DNA from: Persicaria tinctoria
Lineage: Eukaryota > Streptophyta > Magnoliopsida > Caryophyllales > Polygonaceae
Assembly: GCA_037127255.1 (NCBI GenBank)
Contig: JBANSL010000014.1
Span: 2,606,501-2,670,500, forward strand
DNA: 64,000 nt
Direction: 5' to 3'
The notes beneath the pieces were generated by a model that had not been told where the DNA came from, made no database searches, and saw only the letters and a list, made by a program, of their open reading frames with translations. The stretch's first letter is position 1. Each line of letters begins with the position of its first letter. Positions 32,041 to 43,400 of this stretch are shown here, piece by piece. A program made the translations under genes and the position numbers.

Positions 32041-33122
32041 CCGGAACTAGAGCCAAACTTCGACTCCGGCTGGAGCCAAACCATCGAAATATATAGTTCA
32101 ACGCTTTTACCATTGTAATTTGTAGGCCTTTTCATTAAAAAAAAAAAAGACGAAGGGACCGGTAAATAAAGATGTTGATGAGTTGATCCATGCAATTTTG
32201 AAATTTTGACATTTTCACCGTCCGTCGCCCCTTTCATCCTCATCAAAACTATCTAATGGCCGCCGGCACCATGCCACCTTCGTTGATTGAAAAAAAAAAT
32301 TCATTTGCCTTCGCAACCAGAGAGGGTCAAGCACCCTCCTCCAAGCCTTCAATTGCGGCTACTGGACCGTCCACACAACCGTTGCCCACCAATCTACCAC
32401 CACTTGTTAGTTTGGTCCGATCCACATCCACCTTAATTTAAACCCGCTCTAATACCAATGGTAAAATTTATATTCGATTTCAATAATGAAATCAATTAAA
32501 ATAGGATCTAGATTTCATACAATTCAAACCCTAATTCTATACTCAAGACTAATCTTGACCCATAAGTGCCTTCGCAGTGGAATAAGCGAACCGTTGATCT
32601 ATTTCTCATCCCTTAGCCTTCTCATTTCTCTGACTCTCATAGATGAGACTCTTTCCTGACTATTCTCCCCAATTGCAAACACACTTAATAAGGAAAACTA
32701 GTAACCGTACATATAATGAAGAGAGCAAGCTTTTACATTTCATAACCGCTCTCTTATTTATTTCCGTAACCGTTCACTCATTCATTTTCCCTATTAATAA
32801 CCTATTATAGGCAAGGGATGACGGAGTACATATAATTACCCCGGATTTAATTAGTTAATCGAGACTGGTCCATCACGGTTTCGATATATTAAATTGGATA
32901 ACATAATATACATAAACTAAATACTAAATGAAACCTAGACACATGAGCCACATAAAATTTTTATAAATATTTATAACATATATTTCTTTTATTTTATGAT
33001 TGTTATTTAAAAGTTATTAATGAATAAAAGCTACTCCATCCGTTTCAAAATAAATGTTGTGCACGTTTTTTAAGAGAGTAAAAACTCGATAAAATATTTT
33101 TTGTAATCATTTTTTTTATAAA
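32041..33122. other. Duplicated array flank; no gene seen
   Basis: It contains the CTTCGACTCCGGCTGGAGCC block (see 24946), the LTR-like remnant starting CTCTAATACCAATGG (32447) shared with 4885 and 17790, and the stretch TTTATTTTATGATTGTTA (32990) that precedes copies 2, 6 and 7. It therefore represents the 3' flank of NHL copy 5. No coding frame is convincing. Confidence 0.5.
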
Positions 33123-33528
33123 TCCACCCCTTATACTTATTATTTTAGATGTAGCCTCTTTTTAAAAGAATGAGCCACGTGTCTTACCTTTACAAAATTA
33201 AGTAACCGCTTTCAATAACCACGTCCTCTTCGCCACAAGCACTACTATGCTCTACTCTCTGAAAAACCCTCTCTCTCTCTCTCTCTAAAACCGCCTCTCG
33301 CAAAATCATATCTAACCTCCTCACATCTTGCTCCCGACGACGACTCTAGCGGAGCAAAGCCAAGCCCAAGTACTGGCACCTCCACTCTCCGTCAAAATTG
33401 AAGCCATCCACCCTCCGTTTTCAATTTTTTAGGGTTTAGGTTTGGAAACCGTCAGATTTTTGAGGGAGCAGGAGGCATTGCTAGGAGGGAGATTGGAGAG
33501 GGGTCGATGTAAGTTCAGAATTCGTGAT

Positions 33529-33693
33529 ATGGAGATTTGGGGCCGGGCCGGGAAAGAGAGATCGCGCGAGACAAAGGAGATGCACTGGAGGGGACAAACT
33601 CGCCGAGAAGGGTGACACACGTCGGGTGATGGTCCTTGATCGAGATCTAGACAACCTTCCTATCCAGCGAAACACCCCTCTTCTCCTCAAGGT
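33529..33693 (+). pseudogene. Exon-like fragment in Helitron, unrecognised
   Basis: An ATG-initiated frame (MEIWGRAGKERSRE...) and an overlapping one ending DNLPIQRNTPLLLK run to a plausible donor, AAG|GTTAGT, near 33691. A CT-rich leader lies upstream at 33270-33330. The composition is that of a plant first exon. The parent gene is not recognised. Confidence 0.3.
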
Positions 33694-33937
33694 TAGTCTA
33701 ACAGCAACTTACTCTGAGATTTTCTTGTGCAACTTTCATGAATTTCCTGAAATTGTACAAAAAAAAAAGAAAGAAGAAGATATAAGCATTCCCCCAAGCC
33801 TTTTACAGTACAATCTGAATCATTAAAGCATCTTATGTTAGTGTAGCGGGTAGTTCATACCTCAAAAACGTATTTACTGTTGGATTCCCCATCTCAAATT
33901 TAAGGGACTTGAGGATATCAGATTCCATCTTAACAAG

Positions 33938-34077
33938 CTTCAAAACTCCACAGGACCATTGCAAGTCTCAGGCTGAATGCGCCTGCTTATGTTTGGAGCA
34001 CAAACCGAAAAGAGTCATCGGGGCAACCGCAACTCGAGTCGATCGAGCATATCGAGTCCTCTATGATCGATATAGGT
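33938..34077 (+). pseudogene. Exon-like fragment in Helitron, unrecognised
   Basis: After an acceptor-like CTCCACAG the frame reads DHCKSQAECACLCLEHKPKR and continues VIGATATRVDRAYRVLYDRY. Donor-like GT words follow at 34075 and 34099. Its Cys-rich start and reading quality suggest real coding origin. No family is recognised. Confidence 0.3.
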
Positions 34078-34967
34078 GCATCATACATCTGATTCAGGTA
34101 ATTGTGGATTCATCAATTTGTGTTTGTTAAGGTTGAACCATGGAAGTGTCAAAATCATTAATATGTACTTACCCTTCAAATAAGTTTGATGAATTGAGAG
34201 AGCAACAAAATATCACTACCATAAAAAACCAACACATATATACATTTTAAATGTTTATATAAATTGCAAAACAATTCTGTGTAATGGCAAATTTTGCATA
34301 AATCTTCTTATGTTTAGTCACATTTTGGGTAAAAAAAACACCCTTATTGACCTTTTTTCATGCCTCAATTCTGGAATTGGATGTTTGCTGTAGTATTCAG
34401 CGAGTTAGGAATTAGGAGCGATAGTGTAAACGGTTAATCATCAAATGCATTACTTTATGCAAAGTTAATGCGGCGAGTGATATAAATTGCAACACAATTC
34501 TGTGAAATTCAGTCTCCTCGCCTCCATCTCCATAAAGTAATGTTTTCTTTTTGATTCTTGTAAATGATATTGCCCTTAATTTTTCTAAAGCAATTGAAGT
34601 GTGCATATGATATATAACTATAGATGCTATTATTTCTATATTATTATTTAGCTAATGAATGATTTGAATAAATGTTGCGATCTATTTTCAACATTGCTTT
34701 CTTATTCTCGTGGAATTGTTCCAAATTCTGACAATACTTGGAACAAGAGTAGTCCAAATTATATCACGACCTCATATGTTCAGCCCTTACTGATATGGAT
34801 TGGAACAATGCTTATATGCAGGTACTAAAAGCAAAAAATTTCAAGGCTTCTTTACTTATCCATTTCCTAAAATGTAAATATTTCTCACCTCGTCTATGGC
34901 TGGTAGCATGGTGCTAATGATGGCTGATGCTGTGGATATGAGGTGGTGTGCTATTGATGGTTGATGT

Positions 34968-35106
34968 TGCTGGTGAGTCGCTGAGAGGAGTAGTTGCCCA
35001 CGTTGTAGTAGATATGAAAAGTGATCCTAAGAAGATAGCTAAGGTGCTCGAAAATCCAGAACTAAGTGCACAAGATGCAGCACAAGCAATATCTGTGTGC
35101 TGTTGA
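34968..35106 (+). pseudogene. Exon-like fragment in Helitron, unrecognised
   Basis: The plus frame contains ESLRGVVAHVVVDMKSDPKK followed by IAKVLENPELSAQDAAQAI, an amphipathic, protein-like stretch. It is preceded by in-frame stops and ends at a TGA. A longer minus-strand frame over the same region is hydrophobic and low-complexity, and I treat it as a shadow. Confidence 0.3.
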
Positions 35107-35425
35107 CAGTGTTTGTGGCAAGGATAGGCGTGGTAAGCAACAAGAATTAGATACGGAGTATAAACTAAAATAAAATCATGGAGTATGTGCAATGCACATG
35201 TGAAACACAAGGAATGAATTAGACGTACAATTACCCGAATGGTAATTGTATTTGTAGGAGAGAAGCAAAAGGAGGATGCTATTGAGATCACAAGTGGAAA
35301 CGAGAGTAGGAGGAACAAAGTTAACACAACAAGGAGGTGTGAGACTAAGATCGCTAGCTCAAGAGCAGCACACGAGAAGTGGGTGCAAAAATCTTCACGG
35401 AACAACACGAGAAAGTGTGGGAAGC

Positions 35426-35700
35426 CAGTGGCGGATCTATGGGGGGGCTCGGGGTGGCTGAAGCCCCCCCCCCCCCCCCCCCTATCCTGAAAAGAGGTAG
35501 TTATATATTTTTATATACCTGTTATTTATGTAATATATAAAATTAAAGTAGGAAATTATCACAAAGTTAAATTGGCTCAGCGGTAGGGACAAGGTGGGGC
35601 GGGAGCAATTTAATTCGAATTGAGAGTGTGAGCCCAGGTTCGAATCCCAGTATACCCTCTCCTCTTTGTTAATTTTTTTTTTCAAAAAAAAAAACACACC
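35426..35700 (+). mobile_element. hAT-like end with tRNA-like insert (A/B boxes)
   Basis: CAGTGGCGGATCTATGGGGG at 35426 is a typical hAT terminus, and the poly-C run at about 35465-35482 belongs to the same known pattern. Downstream, TTGGCTCAGCGGTAGG (35572) and GGTTCGAATCCCAG (35637) resemble pol III A and B boxes of a tRNA-derived sequence, followed by T- and A-runs. I could not find the other hAT end, so this copy is truncated or rearranged. Confidence 0.45.
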
Positions 35701-36205
35701 TCGTAAGCCCTCTTTTTTTACACAGACAAGGTGAACAGCAGCAACTGTCACACAGATAGAGCGACTGGACACCTAGGTTCGTCCAAGTCCCCGAGCCGGC
35801 CGCCGGTGCCAAGGTCGGCCTCGACAGCCTGTTGTCTTGTCTCCCGCAGCGCAGGGTTGGCCTTTTCGATTTCAATCTTCATGGTTCTCCTTCTTCACTC
35901 CTTCGTCTTAGGTTAGTAAGTTTTCTTCTCTTTCTTTTAATTTGATTGATTTTAGATTCAAATTTGTAGATTTGAAAATCAATTTGGGATAATTTTCAAT
36001 TAGGGTTTGTAATTTGTGATAAATAATTTTGTGGTTTAATTTTGTAAACCAATTTGTGAAATTAGGGTTTGATTTTGAGAATCAATTTTGTGAAATTGAG
36101 ACTCAATTTGTAAGTAAGATATGACATTTGTTTTGATGACAAATGGACAACATAGATAGGTTCTGCTTGATAGGTTTGAATTGTAGCCCTTGAGATTTTA
36201 AAGAC

Positions 36206-36475
36206 ATGGTTTTTAAGCGTCAATTCAAATCGTCATTGGGAAGCATATGGAGGGAGGGAGAAGAGGAACCCATTTTAGTGCTTCTGAATCTTGATGGAGT
36301 CTATGGGTCCTGCAGATGCTCGTGTGAAAAGGACGAACGCTCCGTGCTATGCCTCGCCGTCATGGGACAAACTCTCCATCAAGAGGAAGAAATGACCCCT
36401 GTGGAGGGACGTTACATCACTAAGATCAGGAATGGATTCGGGGTTGTTTATAATTTTGAGGAAGAGAAACAATAA
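36206..36475 (+). pseudogene. Unrecognised 89-residue frame in Helitron
   Basis: The open frame starts MVFKRQFKSSLGSIWREGEE and includes SCRCSCEKDERSVLCL and VEGRYITKIRNGFGVVYNF. Codon use and composition look protein-like, and a leader/intron-like AT-rich stretch with GTTAGTAAG donor at 35912 lies upstream. It may be the last exon of a captured gene. No domain is recognised. Confidence 0.35.
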
Positions 36476-37264
36476 TCAATGGGGGTCGACGAGATTGCTA
36501 CTCGAGAATCTGATGATTCAGAAGGTATTGTAGGTCGTAAGAGTGATAATGTCATACAACTCCAATAAGAGACTCTTCTTGGATCCTGTTTAGAACTCAC
36601 TCATGCCTTCATTAGTGCTCTTCAAGTTTGATCGCCATAATATTTTATACTACGGGCTTTAGTGTAAGTTTAATGTGTTTGATATTACGTAGAGTACCTT
36701 TTTCTAATTAAGGATTTTAGACATTATAAAACACACACACAAAGTATCGATTTTTTTTTATTGTTTAGCTATATTTGGTTTATAGATTTAAACTTAAGAT
36801 ATCTTTATCAAATCGATTTATAATTTAAACCAATTTAAAAGGTGTAACACGATGGGTCCAAACTCAATTTTTTTAAGCCAAAAACTATAAGGTTTCTTTT
36901 ATTTGCCTTTAATTATAGGACGGGTGTTAGGAGAAGCGTAAAAGCGGCTGAAGCATGGGCAATATGTTAGTAGAAAATTGACGTGCAACTATTTTGTTTA
37001 ATACGTCAAATTCGACCGGAAATATTATGAAAAAACCCGAACAAGGTTCGGGAAAAGAACTAGTTAATACTTATTACTACAAAGTATCAATTTATAAAAA
37101 TTTAATAAAAAAATAATATAACTTAGCAATATAAATTTGATCCAACCAAATCAAATCTCGAAATTTTGCTAAAAACAAAAATAATTGAAAACTGAATTCA
37201 AAGATGGAAAATCACAACGGTTCCCGTGAAGATATTCATCAGCCGAATTGATAGGGAATCAGTC

Positions 37265-37632
37265 TCACAGCCCTACCCGGTAACCTTCCAATTGACAATC
37301 TACCTTCTGAGCCCTAGTCGCCGATCGGCCGGAGCAATCAATCACGACGTCCTCGCAGGTCACATCCAGCCATGTTTTTTTCCCCAAATACCCATTCAAT
37401 ATGACACTGACGATCGCCTCTCCGGCCGCCAAGTCAGCCCTAACCGCCTCAACAAGCTCGGCATCGAAGTACGTCTGTCCGTAGCGATCGGGCACGGGCA
37501 CCAGGCCAAACGCCTCCTCGTGGACCAGCTCCTCGCTGCCCGCGGTCAGGTTGAAGACGCCGGGCAGACGGCTGTTGGCGATAGTGTCTTTGTCCTTGTT
37601 CACATACAATTTGAGGCTTGTCAGGTTGAGGG
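37265..37632 (-). pseudogene. NHL/LEA_2-like copy 5, N-terminal half missing
   Basis: Only the C-terminal half remains: LNLTSLKLYVNKDKDTIANS, LPGVFNLTAGSEELVHEEAFG, YGQTYFDAELVEAV, ADLAAGEAIVSVILNGYLGK, CEDVVIDCSGRS, KVDCQLEGYRVGL. The frame is open to the breakpoint, where it runs into the truncated LTR of the large retrotransposon at the G-run 37630-37635. The start, membrane anchor and promoter are gone. The C-terminus and 3' flank are closest to copy 6. Confidence 0.8.
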
Positions 37633-40400
37633 GGGTCAAAACCAAAACATAAGTGGATGATTATCATTTATAATGAGTTAGAGATCTAGCCAGGTTCTTC
37701 GATTCGCAAAAAGGGAACCCCGTCATATAAACATCGAGCAATCAAAATCTGCAGAGATACCTTAAAAAAAGAACGGGGAAAGGAGTCAGATCGAGCAACT
37801 CATGCGGGACCGGCAGCCCTCGCTGAGGCCACATAGTATGTGCTATACCTAATAAAGATGCTCTAATGCAGTACGAAAGTCAAACACACTAGCATGCTCC
37901 TAGTTATAAAAATGTGTAAAAATACTGTAAAGGGCCCAAAACAATGCCAAGTGGCATATCCCTCTCCTACCTCCACCCCCTTCCGATAGGGCGGAGACTG
38001 ACCAGCTCGTGAATGCATTCCATCATAATCGGGCGGCACGCATGCCTAACCCGCTCCACAATAAAGCCCGTAGGCATCTCATAATATAAGGAAGTTCATG
38101 ACTCGATTGACTCAGGGTACCCGATGAGGCTGGGCTACCCTATGACCCTAGCAAAGACTTTAGGACTATCACAGATAACGGCCGTTCTGTTTCAAACGTA
38201 TAAAGTAAGCAGATGCTCATTCAATTAGTGCAACCTAAACAGGATACTACATGGCATGCTTTTATGCATATGCAACACCTAACATAAAATGCAACAACAG
38301 GCATGAATGTCCAACCTGAGTAAGCCCCCTAGGGAACTTAGCTGAAGATGCAGAACAGCAGGATAATACAAGCAAGGGCCCAAATGCAAGTCCAAGCAAT
38401 CCAAAAGCAATACACACCTATCATCAAGCCATTTCCATAAGCCACCGGACCAACGTTCATACGCATCAAACCCAAGTTCTCAACATACTCAAAATCAATC
38501 GATAGTAAAACCATTTCCAAAACCTTTCCGATACGATCAACATCAACCAAAATTATTTACCTCCAATCAAACTCATTGATAAAATCGTACCAACCATATT
38601 TCCAACCTTTAAAACCCTTTTTCCAATTTCTTTTCTCTTTAAAATTCAGATCTCATAATGTTATATTTCTAATCTCAACTTATTTAAAATGGTCATAAAA
38701 ATATTATATAATATATAATCAATTCATTTAAATATCTGTTATTTGATAATGTATACAAAACTAAGCCTTAAACTTTTATAATTTTACCCAACCACATATT
38801 AGGCCCAACCGAATCCCAGCCCATTCCCACACAAGCCCAATCTCCCAATACTTTCACCCGGATTTCATCAATAAGCAAATAAATAAGCAAATGGATTAAG
38901 GAAAGAAGAAGGCGGGCCCACACTGGTGAGATGGCAAGGCGGGGCCCACTTCCACACAGAACCCTCTTCCTCCCTTTCTTTCCCCCCCGCTCGCCCGACC
39001 TGCTCTGCGGCTCCCTGGTTCTCCGGCGTCGGCTCCTTCCGATCACCGCTCGTGCTCTCGCCGGTCTCGCCCTTGTCTCCTCTTTCTCTCTCTCACTGTT
39101 CCCTTGGTCTCACTCGCCACCCCTCGCTCACACTCGCTCGCACGCCCGCCCTCGCCGCGCTCACGACTCGCTCTCGCACTCATTGGATTCGAACTCACAC
39201 ACACCCCGACCCGCTCTAAAGCTCTCGACCAGATTAGTCGACAAGAGGTTGAATCAACACAAGAATCGAAAGAAACGAAAGTCGAAAGGAGATTAGGGCG
39301 CTCACCGAGAGGCTTTGAACCCGCCGGAAAACGTCGTCGGAGCTTCGTCGGAGATGGATTCTCGTCGGATAGGGCCTAGGGAGAGTGGGAGGGAGTCAAA
39401 GCTCCTCTTTTTATTGTGTTTGGAGGTGAAAGGAAGAGAAAAGGAGGGAGAATCGAACCCTTACCGGATCTTGAACGGAAACAGGGGAGGAGAAGAAGGA
39501 ATGGTGGCGTCGGTGGCTCCGGGGCTGTCCCTGGGCTGCGGCTCGCTCAGCTTCGCCTTCTTCGGGTCTCGGAGAAGGGGAGTGTGGTTGTTCCTTTCGC
39601 AAACAGTGAACCAAGGGGTGCCGTGGGATGGTGGCTCGGCTGACAAGGGTGGCGCTCGGGGTTCTTGGGGAAGCGGAGGCGGAGCGCTTGGGCACACTCA
39701 GGAGGTGCTCAGGTCTCTTGGGGCTACTGCTCGAAGGGGGAGGCGAGAGTTTGCTGTTTAAAATTTGGAAAATGAGATACATAATAGGTAGGTTGGTACA
39801 TGTTTTTGTGTGTTGAAATTGAGTCAACAAAGTCTGAAATGAGGGAAAGAGTGAGGCAGGAGCTTAGAGGGTGTTGGGCTCCATTTCTGCAAAAGAGAAC
39901 ACGAGGTAGAATAGGGGGGGGGGGGGGGGGGAAGTGGGGGGAATCTTTAACCAAAATGGTGCAAGGAAAGCTGGAGATGGGTTGGAGCTACTGAAATCGG
40001 ATCAGGTGGAGGAAAGAAGGTTGATCTGCTCCAAAACAAAAGGAAAAAAAAGCAAAAACAATGTGGTCCCAAAGGTAAAGTTCGGAATACCCGGAATTAC
40101 ATCTCGAAACCCGTTCGCTCGAACCAAAATCCGACTCTATTAAAATAACGCTTCAAAATTATGAAGATATCGACATCCCAAAGTTTATTTCAAATCCCGA
40201 GGCAAAACGATAGAATTGTACTTCACAGTTAAAAATTTGGGCCGGAATTCGCTTTAAGAGTTTCAATTTCAATTTAGTAATTTAAAGACTCGTTTTCCCT
40301 AAAATATCCGAATTATTATTATTATTATTATTTTTTTCCGACTTAAATCCATTTTATATTATTTGTTGAACTTTATTATTTAAAAATCCGGGCCTTTACA
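37633..40400 (-). repeat. Left (3') LTR of LARD-like element, truncated
   Basis: It matches 46206-48969 throughout. The only differences I find are a G-run of 18 versus 14 bases (39914-39931) and one C/A change (40111 versus 48680). The part equivalent to 45951-46205 is missing, and the LTR instead abuts NHL copy 5. All short frames within the LTR occur twice and have no protein identity. Confidence 0.92.
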
Positions 40401-43400
40401 TCATCCACCTCTAAAAACAAGTCTCGTCCCCGAGACTAAAACCAAAATAAAGTAGGAGATGAAGTTTGAAATTGATGAGTCCGAGGACCATGTCCAAGGA
40501 TCTTGTAATCATCTCGGTTGCGTCTTCCGGGATTCTCACAACACCCTAGTCACGATCGTGACATCTCCAATTGGCCTTGACAAGTATGCAATAAGCGCCC
40601 CTATCACATCCTCGCTTCGACTTTTCGGAAGTACCACAACTCTAAAAGTTCTATAATGTCATCACTAGGTCTTAGCAAGCACCCTACAAGCGCCCTCATA
40701 AAATGCTTGTATCCACTTCGTGAAGTATCATAGAGTTGCCCGGGTTTGAAAATTTTCAAGGGCGATTCCGCAATTGAAAAAGATTGGCCTCAAAATCGTT
40801 GAAATTCTCGGTGACGTTTATTCTTGAAAATTCCAAGTAATTCCTTTTCAAACCGCTCAAAATCTTCAAATAAGACGTTTAACCAAGCAACTTTACACCA
40901 AAACAAGTAAAATCCTTTCGATCAAATTTCGTCAAAATCCTCCAAAACCAAATCAGTTTCCCGCATAACAATCAATCAATTTCAGAAGCTCGGAGGTGGA
41001 ATCATCCACCTCTAAGGGCTAATCCCATATTCTCTTCCTAGTTTCCAAAATCAAATCAATCCATCAATCTCCATTCAAGCAAGATTCATAGGCCATAACA
41101 AATGCATAACAGCTTAAACCAATCAATCTCCAACCAACACATCATATGACAAGTCTCAACCATGTACCCACACAGTGCCACAAGGTCACATCAAGCATCT
41201 CCAAATCACACTAAAGGTTATAATGTGCATCTCAACAACATATCAAAATCATAACAACGTCTCGACATCACACCATAAATCATAAAAGGTATCTCACTAT
41301 CGCATATCAACACCGCAATCATAGTAGGGTCACTCACAACAAGGGATCTCATTTAACGCATAAATTCACATAGTCATTCTATCCAATTTCTATCCAGCAT
41401 TATCATAACAGATTTATCACATCAAACATTTGTATTTGCAAGGTTAGTCACAGCGGGATTTCATCATAAGTCAATGAAACAAAACTAATTATAACCACAT
41501 CAATACAAACAAGGTCATGCGAGTAAGATTCAACAAAAGGGAAGATCAAGCAGTATATCAACATCAAAATGTCAACATGCTCTCTAGATATCATCTCAAC
41601 TCATCACAACACCATATAACGATCATTTAGTCATTAGGCAGACATGCACTAATACCTCATATATATACGAGTCATATTCATGCTCTAAGTCATATTCGTC
41701 ATTTAATATATCAATAATCATGCTTGCCAACCATATAATAACACAGTATTATCTCATGTATCATATCACAACACATCCTATCATGCTTCTAAAACAACAT
41801 AGCAGAGCAGCAATATATCACGATAACATTTGTCACTACCAACTAGATTTCAATATTGCATACCAACATGTAATATCATTCTGGATCAGATTCATCATAG
41901 TTGCTATCTAACATCATGCCAGCAAATATAATTAAATCACATAATCAAGAAAATTCTCACGTCATACCAGTCAAAATAAAATACAATCCCCACTCGCCCA
42001 TCTCCACTCTCAAGTCAAGACTAATCCTCTTCTAGACTCGTCAACGTCAACTCAGACAAAAATTCTCCAAACAAATCCCAATTCATCTTGATGCTCAAAT
42101 CTCGCCCATCCTTCCGCCAAGCACTACCACACCATCCACCTCTAAGATCCCAACTCGTATCTCTGACTTCACACCCAAGCATCTGCTTACACCATGTCCT
42201 CAGCATCCTCAAAGGCCATTTCTTACACTTCTCACACTTCCCAAGGTTTCACAAGCATCTTTCCCTGCTAATCACACATCTCCTCTAGAAATTCCTCGAT
42301 CACCACTTAGCCAGCCTATTCCTAAACATACCCCCACCTAGGATTCACCTAGAAAGTTCATCGAGACCACCAAGGATTTCCTCTTATAGATCCCAACTCA
42401 ACCGGTCTTACCTAACCCAACATCCCTCTCTTCATGACTTATCTCGTAATACCATCGATTATTCTAACCCCTCAAATTCTCCCGCCATTCTCCGACCACT
42501 CTACAAGAGAATCTTACCCACATATTCAAAGGAGAGGCAATCAGGAACATCAACACACACACAAGGTATACATCATATCAACTACCATTTATAATGATAA
42601 CATCATTAATTCATCATCAAGCATTGCAAATATGTCGAAAAATCTCAATTTACCGTCATGCTCAATCATTATTACAATTCATCATATATACACAAAATCA
42701 ATTCAAGATAGCAAGTTTCATCATAACCTTAACAGATAAACAATTCAGGGTTCACAACGTTTGCAGTTCATTCTTTTATAGGCAAAGGAATTTAGATCAT
42801 ACTTAGCAACTCAAAGTGTCATCACATCAAGATATCATGGCATATTAGAATTGTAAGGCATCGAATCATATCATCATAGACACTGAACAATCAAGCAATA
42901 TTTCTCACCAAGTAAGCACATCAACACGAAATTTCATCGCCATGTCAGTCCAATATCATTGTCAACAAGTTCAAAAGGGTTAGTAATTCGAACGGAGAAC
43001 ACTCTCGCTTGCAAGTCATATCTTTCTCAGTAACCGTAATTCTTGATGTGTGCCCGTTCCGTCGACATCATTGATCCTGAGGCCCGTGGGTTACGGGCCC
43101 ACACTTCCGTTGCGTTGTTCTATCGCTATCCAACTCCTCATTCTCTTTTCCCATGTGGTCGCTCGTCTAATGTAACGCGCAAGAGTCCAAGTTAGTGAAG
43201 ATAGGGGAGTGACAAGAGCGGACAACCCAAATTCCTTTCGGGGACAAAAACGGACCACAACTAAAGACGACAACTAGAGACGAAATTCCTCCCCGAGAAT
43301 AGTAACGATGCCCCTATAGAAGTCTATCAAGTTATAATCGCGACAAGCAAGTACGAATTCACCATGGAGCACATCAGTCACATTAATCCACACTAACATA

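Larger units (their letters stand above)
33123..37064 (+). mobile_element. Helitron carrying gene-like fragments (3942 bp)
   Basis: The 3' end is a perfect hairpin CCCGAAC-AAG-GTTCGGG (37037-37053), then AAAAGAA and CTAG. The 5' end is TCCACCCCTTATACTT. It is inserted between A (33122) and T (37065) inside a Stowaway-like MITE. Joining the flanks gives ATAAA-TTAATACTTATTAC, as in the related MITE at 28981/29228. No RepHel gene is visible. The interior carries exon-like pieces, a (CT)n run (33271-33288) and a hAT-like end. Confidence 0.85.

Noticed and set aside
34914..35408. 164-codon minus-strand hydrophobic frame in the Helitron
   Set aside because: Leu/Ser/Thr/His-rich composition without motif. 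The opposite strand reads as a better protein fragment.
35465..35483. Poly-C run as a G-quadruplex regulatory site
   Set aside because: It belongs to a known hAT-like sequence pattern with homopolymer expansion. There is nothing to indicate regulation.
38338..39994. Many frames of 60-148 codons in the GC-rich part of the LARD LTR (repeated at 46911-48567)
   Set aside because: They overlap in several frames on both strands, are low-complexity Ser/Pro/Arg/Gly, and have no motif. They are by-products of GC-rich LTR sequence.
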